Shown: positions 59,786 to 64,000 of the stretch, in pieces
Layout: each line of letters begins with the position of its first letter
Position numbering within the stretch: the first letter of the stretch is position 1
From: Plantago ovata
Lineage: Eukaryota > Streptophyta > Magnoliopsida > Lamiales > Plantaginaceae
Reading direction: 5' to 3'
NCBI GenBank assembly: GCA_028274465.1
Contig: CM051457.1
Location: 69,910,496 to 69,974,495, forward strand
DNA: 64,000 bases
Program-made: the position numbers and the translations under genes
Notes under the pieces: model-generated
What the model saw: the letters and a program-made list of their open reading frames with translations, nothing else
Told to the model about the DNA's origin: nothing
Database searches by the model: none

Positions 59786-60539
59786 TGTAGCTTATTCGTA
59801 CCTGAAAGAGACTGGATTGGGAAGGGGGTTAGTACCTCGTACCCGGTCTGTCTAGGATCAGACCGGAGGGATGACTTCACGTGTAGGGAGTTGGAGGGAT
59901 TCCCTAGTAAGAGTAGTAAATGTGGTAGGTGAGTGGTAGGTGAAACTATGATTGCTTACATTGGGATTATGAATGAGATCCTTTATATACTCATATATTT
60001 TATTGTCACTTTATGTAGGATCGTGATAAGTGTTCGGCTAAGATAGAAGTCTCCTTTTGCCCAAGCCCATTAAGGAGGTCCATGGGCTTTGACCCAAATA
60101 TCTTGACTAGGGTTTGGAGGGCATTATAAACTTTTCAGGTCTCATGGAATATTCTGGATGGCGGGCCCCCTAGGGACCGACCAGCGGTGGTCGACCTAGG
60201 TCCTCATGCCTTCCTCAGGTTCCATGGTTCAAGTAGTGCTCCACCTGTTCTCCTTTGGAGGGTGATACCTTGACGTAAGGTCCTCCTCGGTCCGTCCACG
60301 TATGGTGGTCGAGCGCTAGGGATGCTCCTCGTGCCTTACTTTGGTCAGTCTTATCCTTGTTGTGAACTGTCTTGAGGGTCAGCCTTATAATGGTGGTCGG
60401 ACCATATGCTGATTGAGCCACACTCAAATGACATACTTGTGTGTGGTCGAGCCCCTTGAGGGACGACCCTTAAAGCCTTGTCACGCTCTTAGACCGCTCC
60501 AGTTCGTAAATGTGGACTGGACATATTTTAACACCAACA
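59786..60539 (-). repeat. Possible LTR or LTR fragment of an unidentified family
   Basis: On the minus strand it starts TGTTGGTGTTAAAATATG and could end near AAGCTACA. It has a TATATAAAGG-like box (about 59984-59993) and a CAGACCGG-containing inverted repeat near 59855. TSD words at the proposed ends do not match (CTTCG versus TATGT), so boundaries are uncertain. No coding is supported. Confidence 0.3.
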
Positions 60540-60611
60540 TATGTCCCCCTAGTTTCCAAGTATCTTTGTAGAAGATAGTTGTGGAAATATTTTCAAGTTG
60601 AGGTCGAGCAA

Positions 60612-60854
60612 TGTAACGGTACCGGTTTTGAAAACAAAATATTTTCTTGAAAAAGGAAAATCGAAAAATACTTTAATAACAACGGTCGGCAATAAATGCC
60701 CAAAATAAACTTTGATGCGCACAGCGCTAACAGAAACAAATGAATATCCAACGATAACTCAAGTTCAAATAAACAACGAATGAAAACAATAAAAGTGTAT
60801 CTTCTTATTTTGAAAAGAAACCCGTGACACCCCAGACCCTTCTCTCAGTCGCTG
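60612..60854 (-). repeat. Tail of the Tekay 3' LTR
   Basis: On the minus strand it aligns with 58230-58476 of the solo LTR (CAGCGACTGAG, TTAGCGCTGTG, TTTATTGCCGACCG, TACCGTTACA). The LTR beginning is deleted. Confidence 0.85.
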
Positions 60855-62616
60855 GCTTCCTAGTCACACACATCCTCAGCAGCATCTTCTTCAGCTCCTC
60901 GAAGCTTTCCTGACACTTGTCACTCCATACGAACTTAGGATTTTTCCCGGTTAAAGAGGACAAGGGTCCAGCTATCTTCGAATAATCCTTCACAAAACGG
61001 CGATAGTAACCAGCCAAACCAAGAAAACTCCTCACTTCAGTGACAGATTCGGGTCTCTTCCAATTGACTATCGACTCAATCTTCGACGGGTCAACCTCCA
61101 AACCTTCTCCAGAGATAATTTGCCCCAAGAAGGCTACCTTATCTAGCCAAAATTCACACTTGCTGAATTTGGCATACAATTTGTTGTTCTGAAGAGTTTC
61201 CAAGACAATTCGAAGATGTTTCTCATGATCCTCTTCAGATTTTGAGTAAACGAGAATGTCATCGATGAAAACAACAACAAACTGATCCAGATACGGCTGA
61301 AAAACTCGGTGCATCAAATCCATGAACACAGCCGGGGCATTCGTAAGGCCAAAAGGCATCACTACGAACTCGTAATGACCATACCTCGAGTTTAGGGCAG
61401 TCTTAGGTATGTCTTCTTCCCTTACCCTAACTTGATAATAGCCTTGTCGCAGATCAAGCTTTGAGTAAACCTTCGAACCTTCCAACTGATCGAAAAGTTC
61501 CTCAATACGGGGCAGGGGGTACTTGTTCTTGACAGTGACTTGATTCAAGCCTCGATAGTCGATGCACATCCTCATAGTACCATCCTTCTTCTTCATGAAC
61601 AGAACCGGTGATCCCCAAGGTGACGAACTAGGTCTCACAAAACCGTTATCCACCAGATCTTGCAGTTGAGTCTTCAGCTCCTTGAGCTCAGCAGGTGCCA
61701 TCCTATACGGTGACTTCGAAATTGGTGCAGTGCCAGGTACCAGATCAATGCTAAACTCCACTTCTCGTTCAGGGGGTACGGAATCCAGCTTCTCAGGGAA
61801 AACACCCTTGAACTCCTTAACCACCCTGACTTCCTCGATTTTTGGTTGATCCTTGGGTTTATTGATCAGATATGCCAAAAAGCAGGTAGAACCCTTCACG
61901 TACAGCCTCCTAGCTTCCATGGCAGACAGTAGAAACTTCTCATCCTTTCTCTTATCTCCTTTCCATACGACTTTCTCCTCTCCAGGTTTTCCCAGGGATA
62001 TAGCCTTGGTTCGACAATCCAGTTGCGCGTAGTGCTCGGACAGCCAATCCATACCCAGAATAACATAGTAGGTTGATAGAGGTAGAAATATTAGGTCAGC
62101 AGGGAAAGTTCTTCCTAGGATGGAAATCTCACATCGCTCGACGAACTTCTTAGTGATTAGACTAGCTCCCAAAGGCGTACATACTTCTAAAGCGTAGGGT
62201 AGTACTTTGTATGGTAAAACGAGTGACTCAGCAAATACTTCAGCAATAAATGAATGCGTAGCACCAGGATCAAATAAAGCTTTAGAAGAAGTTTGAGCGA
62301 TCAGTAGCGTACCTTCAACCACATTTGCGGTGTCAGGAACTTCATGACCGCCTATGCTGAAAACTCGGGGCTTCGCCATAGTACCCTTTCCATCATTTCT
62401 CGGAGCATAGTCTCCTGGCCTTCCTCCCTTGACAATGGCATGTCGGTTCGGACAGTGGCTAATCTTGTGATCCTTACTCCCACAAGCCAAGCATAAGCCC
62501 TGTCTTTTCCAGCAGTTGTGCTCATTGTGGTTGACTCCTCCACAGTAGTTGCAGTTCTTCCTTGCCTGGGATGACTGCCCAGACCCTCCAGCAGTGTTGC
62601 GAGAGCGGTTGTCATG
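60855..62616 (-). pseudogene. pol: Tekay protease and reverse transcriptase
   Basis: In frame with gag after one TAG. Two CX2CX4HX4C knuckles come first ([28 protein letters not shown]; 62560-62450). Protease: [17 protein letters not shown] (about 62270), with D-P-G-A at the active site. [74 protein letters not shown] (61340) and catalytic [13 protein letters not shown] (61265). The thumb and tether ([20 protein letters not shown]) are present. Similarity ends after FEELKKMLL at about 60885, and the frame reads through into LTR sequence to a stop at 60805. There is no other stop from 62616 to the truncation. Confidence 0.93.
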
Positions 62617-63486
62617 CTAAGTACGGGAATACTTCGCCGGTGGTGCCTGATATCCAGATTGATATCCTCCTCGATTCTCCCTCTTATAACCAGATTGGCT
62701 TCCTCCTCCATGGCTCCCAGAAGAACTAGAGTAGCTCCTCTTGCTCGAGTATGGCTTATCAGCCATCTTAATCTCCTTGAGACCACTCTCTACCTCGGAG
62801 GCGAGTTCGACAGCCTTGAGATAGGTAGGCATATTGGTCCCAAATAGACTGTACCGGATCTCAGAGTTGAGTCCCTTCACAAAGTGACGAACCTTCTCTC
62901 GTTCATCATCCTGGAAATGCGGCACGTACTTCAGTAACCGGGTAAACTCCGAGTCATAGTCGGCAACATCCATATTTCCTTGCACCAAAGCTTGAAATTC
63001 GTCTCTCCGGTTCTCGCGAACCAGGCGAGGCACGTACTTGTCCATGAAGTCCTTGGTGAAATTCTCCCAGGTACGAGCAACTCCCTCTTGCCTCCATCTC
63101 GCATTCACGGTTCTCCACCAGTTCCTGGCGGCTCCCACGAACTGGAAAGCAGCAAGCTCGATCTTCCTCTCGTCCGGATAGTGCAGGATCGAGAACAAGT
63201 TCTCCATACCTTCGATCCAGAGCTCAGCCTTACGGGCATCTGGTGTTCCCTCGAACCTCTCAGGATGGAGTCGAGTGAATCGCTCCGCAGCTTGATCGAT
63301 GGTCTGGATCGGTGGTGGTGGCGGAGGAACTGGCTGAACAGGTGGTGCTGGTGCTCCAGCGCGGCGAATGGTTTCGCTGAAATTCCCCAGAGCAGCGATG
63401 ATACGGTCCACTTGATCTCCATTTTCAGCGTGCTGATCGTCTCCACTTCCATTGCTGCTGGCACCACGAGTGTTTCTGCGACTCAT
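62617..63486 (-). pseudogene. gag: Tekay Gag, one stop from the pol frame
   Basis: MSRRNTRGASSNGSGDDQHA start at 63486, then a Pro-rich stretch, then the Gag domain (AERFTRLHPERFEGTPDARK, ARNWWRTVNARWRQEGVA, DFMDKYVPRLVRENRRDEFQ, FVKGLNSEIRYSLFGTNMPT) and a Ser/Gly/Tyr/Arg-rich tail (KRSYSSSSGSHGGGSQSGYK). It ends at TAG (62617-62619). The frame continues in phase into HDNRSRN and the zinc knuckles, so this TAG is probably a mutated CAG in a single gag-pol frame. Close to the plus-strand Gag at 4819-5843. Confidence 0.93.
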
Positions 63487-63855
63487 TCTAACAAAGGGAA
63501 CTACTTAGAAGTTGATTTAACAACCTCGAATCTCTAACTTAGAAAAGAGCAGAAAAACAAAGAACTAAGGCCAGTACTTAATCTTCTACAACAGGTATAA
63601 ACTGAGCAGTGAAGAAGAAAACATGCCTTGAACTTTAAAACAAAAAGCAAAAACAAGAAAACAACGAAGTCTCAAAACAGCCAAGCATGCAATAAAACAA
63701 AAGAAAACGGTCTCTACTCGTCTTAGCGAGGAAAACAGAAAACCACAGAGTCAAATAAACGGAAAAGCATAAGCAGTCTCAGTCGGCTGAACTAAAAGAA
63801 CAACTCGCTTGGCAGAAACAAAGAAGTTCGGTACGAGCTCGAAAAGGCAACTATC
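63487..63855 (-). other. Leader of the Tekay element
   Basis: No coding supported; precedes gag on the minus strand. The primer-binding site is not within the window. Confidence 0.6.
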
Positions 63856-63999
63856 CTAATAAGCGTCCTCGCTATCATCCTCGGAACGTCCCTCGGGCAC
63901 GTGAGCGTCTCCTCCTTCTTCCTCAGAGGGGTCCTCCTCGGGATCTTCTTCGGATTCTTCTTCGTCTTCACTCTTTCCTCTACGGGATGGTCCACAACC
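63856..63999 (-). CDS. Acidic open frame running off the window edge
   Basis: Minus-strand frame open from the window end to TAG at 63856-63858. It encodes 47 residues of strongly acidic character (GKSEDEEESEEDPEEDPSEE, then GRSEDDSEDAY). It lies in the Tekay leader about 370 bases before gag and has no counterpart that I can see in the plus-strand Tekay leader. It could be a captured fragment, an upstream frame or chance. Confidence 0.3.
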   Translation of the reverse strand, partial: GCGPSRRGKSEDEEESEEDPEEDPSEEEGGDAHVPEGRSEDDSEDAY

Positions 64000-64000
64000 C

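Larger units (their letters stand above)
60612..64000 (-). mobile_element. Tekay/Del-type Gypsy element, 3'-deleted, runs off the window
   Basis: Minus strand: leader (64000-63487), gag, protease, RT and the beginning of RNase H, then a direct jump to the last 243 or so bases of the LTR (60854-60612, ending CCGTTACA). RNase H, integrase and chromodomain are lost. The 5' LTR and primer-binding site lie beyond the window. Confidence 0.88.

Noticed and set aside
60215-60427. 70-codon minus-strand frame
   Set aside because: Located in the possible LTR near 60 kb; no domain and no supporting context.

Overview
This window is plant nuclear DNA, most likely from a eudicot, and consists almost entirely of nested LTR retrotransposons. 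I found no convincing host gene, no cellular RNA gene and no CRISPR array. The evidence is a set of Copia (SIRE/Maximus-like), Athila-like Gypsy and Tekay/Del-like Gypsy proteins, plant-type primer-binding sites (initiator tRNA-Met and tRNA-Asp), polypurine tracts and 5-bp target-site duplications (TSDs). The species cannot be named from sequence alone.

Layout. 1-1349: unassigned. 1350-3399: SIRE-like Copia pol fragment, cut by a pol-less Tekay-type element (3400 to about 7757). 7797-8728 and 18785-21072: two halves of a minus-strand Athila-like element ('B-prime'), split by a complete minus-strand Athila element (Athila-1, 8729-18784, TSD CTACA/GTACA). 21072/21073: inversion junction. 21073-58624: plus-strand Athila-like element B, expanded by insertions: a solo LTR (22026-23147, TSD TTTAC), a solo Copia LTR (23601-25142, TSD GTGAT), a large SIRE-like Copia (29628-53048) and a Tekay solo LTR (55979-58476, TSD GAATT). 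The Copia itself holds a solo LTR (31706-32983, TSD AAGGT) and an 8.2-kb gag-protease-only Athila derivative (41988-50192, TSD GTCTC). 58625-58989: inverted piece of the B LTR. 58990-60611: old debris including a Helitron-type helicase remnant. 60612-64000: minus-strand Tekay element whose gag-RT frame has a single stop.

How the parts work together. All coding regions are broken by stops or frameshifts, so each is a pseudogene. Architecture is preserved and gives a clear insertion order. Several non-coding structures recur across independent copies and look more constrained than the coding regions: (1) arrays of GC-rich palindromes placed just upstream of the TATA box in the LTRs of four subfamilies; (2) pairs of hairpins with the same 9-bp stem but different loops, about 105-115 bases apart, in the 3' non-coding region of three Athila-like elements; (3) a U5 hairpin with a shared CGACA loop in two LTR families; (4) a TTGCTGA heptamer that recurs through coding and non-coding parts of the SIRE-like Copia and forms stem-loops after pol. 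That Copia also carries a very long unidentified reading frame after pol (about 1,500 codons once the nested insertion is removed). These are the best candidates for undescribed biology here.
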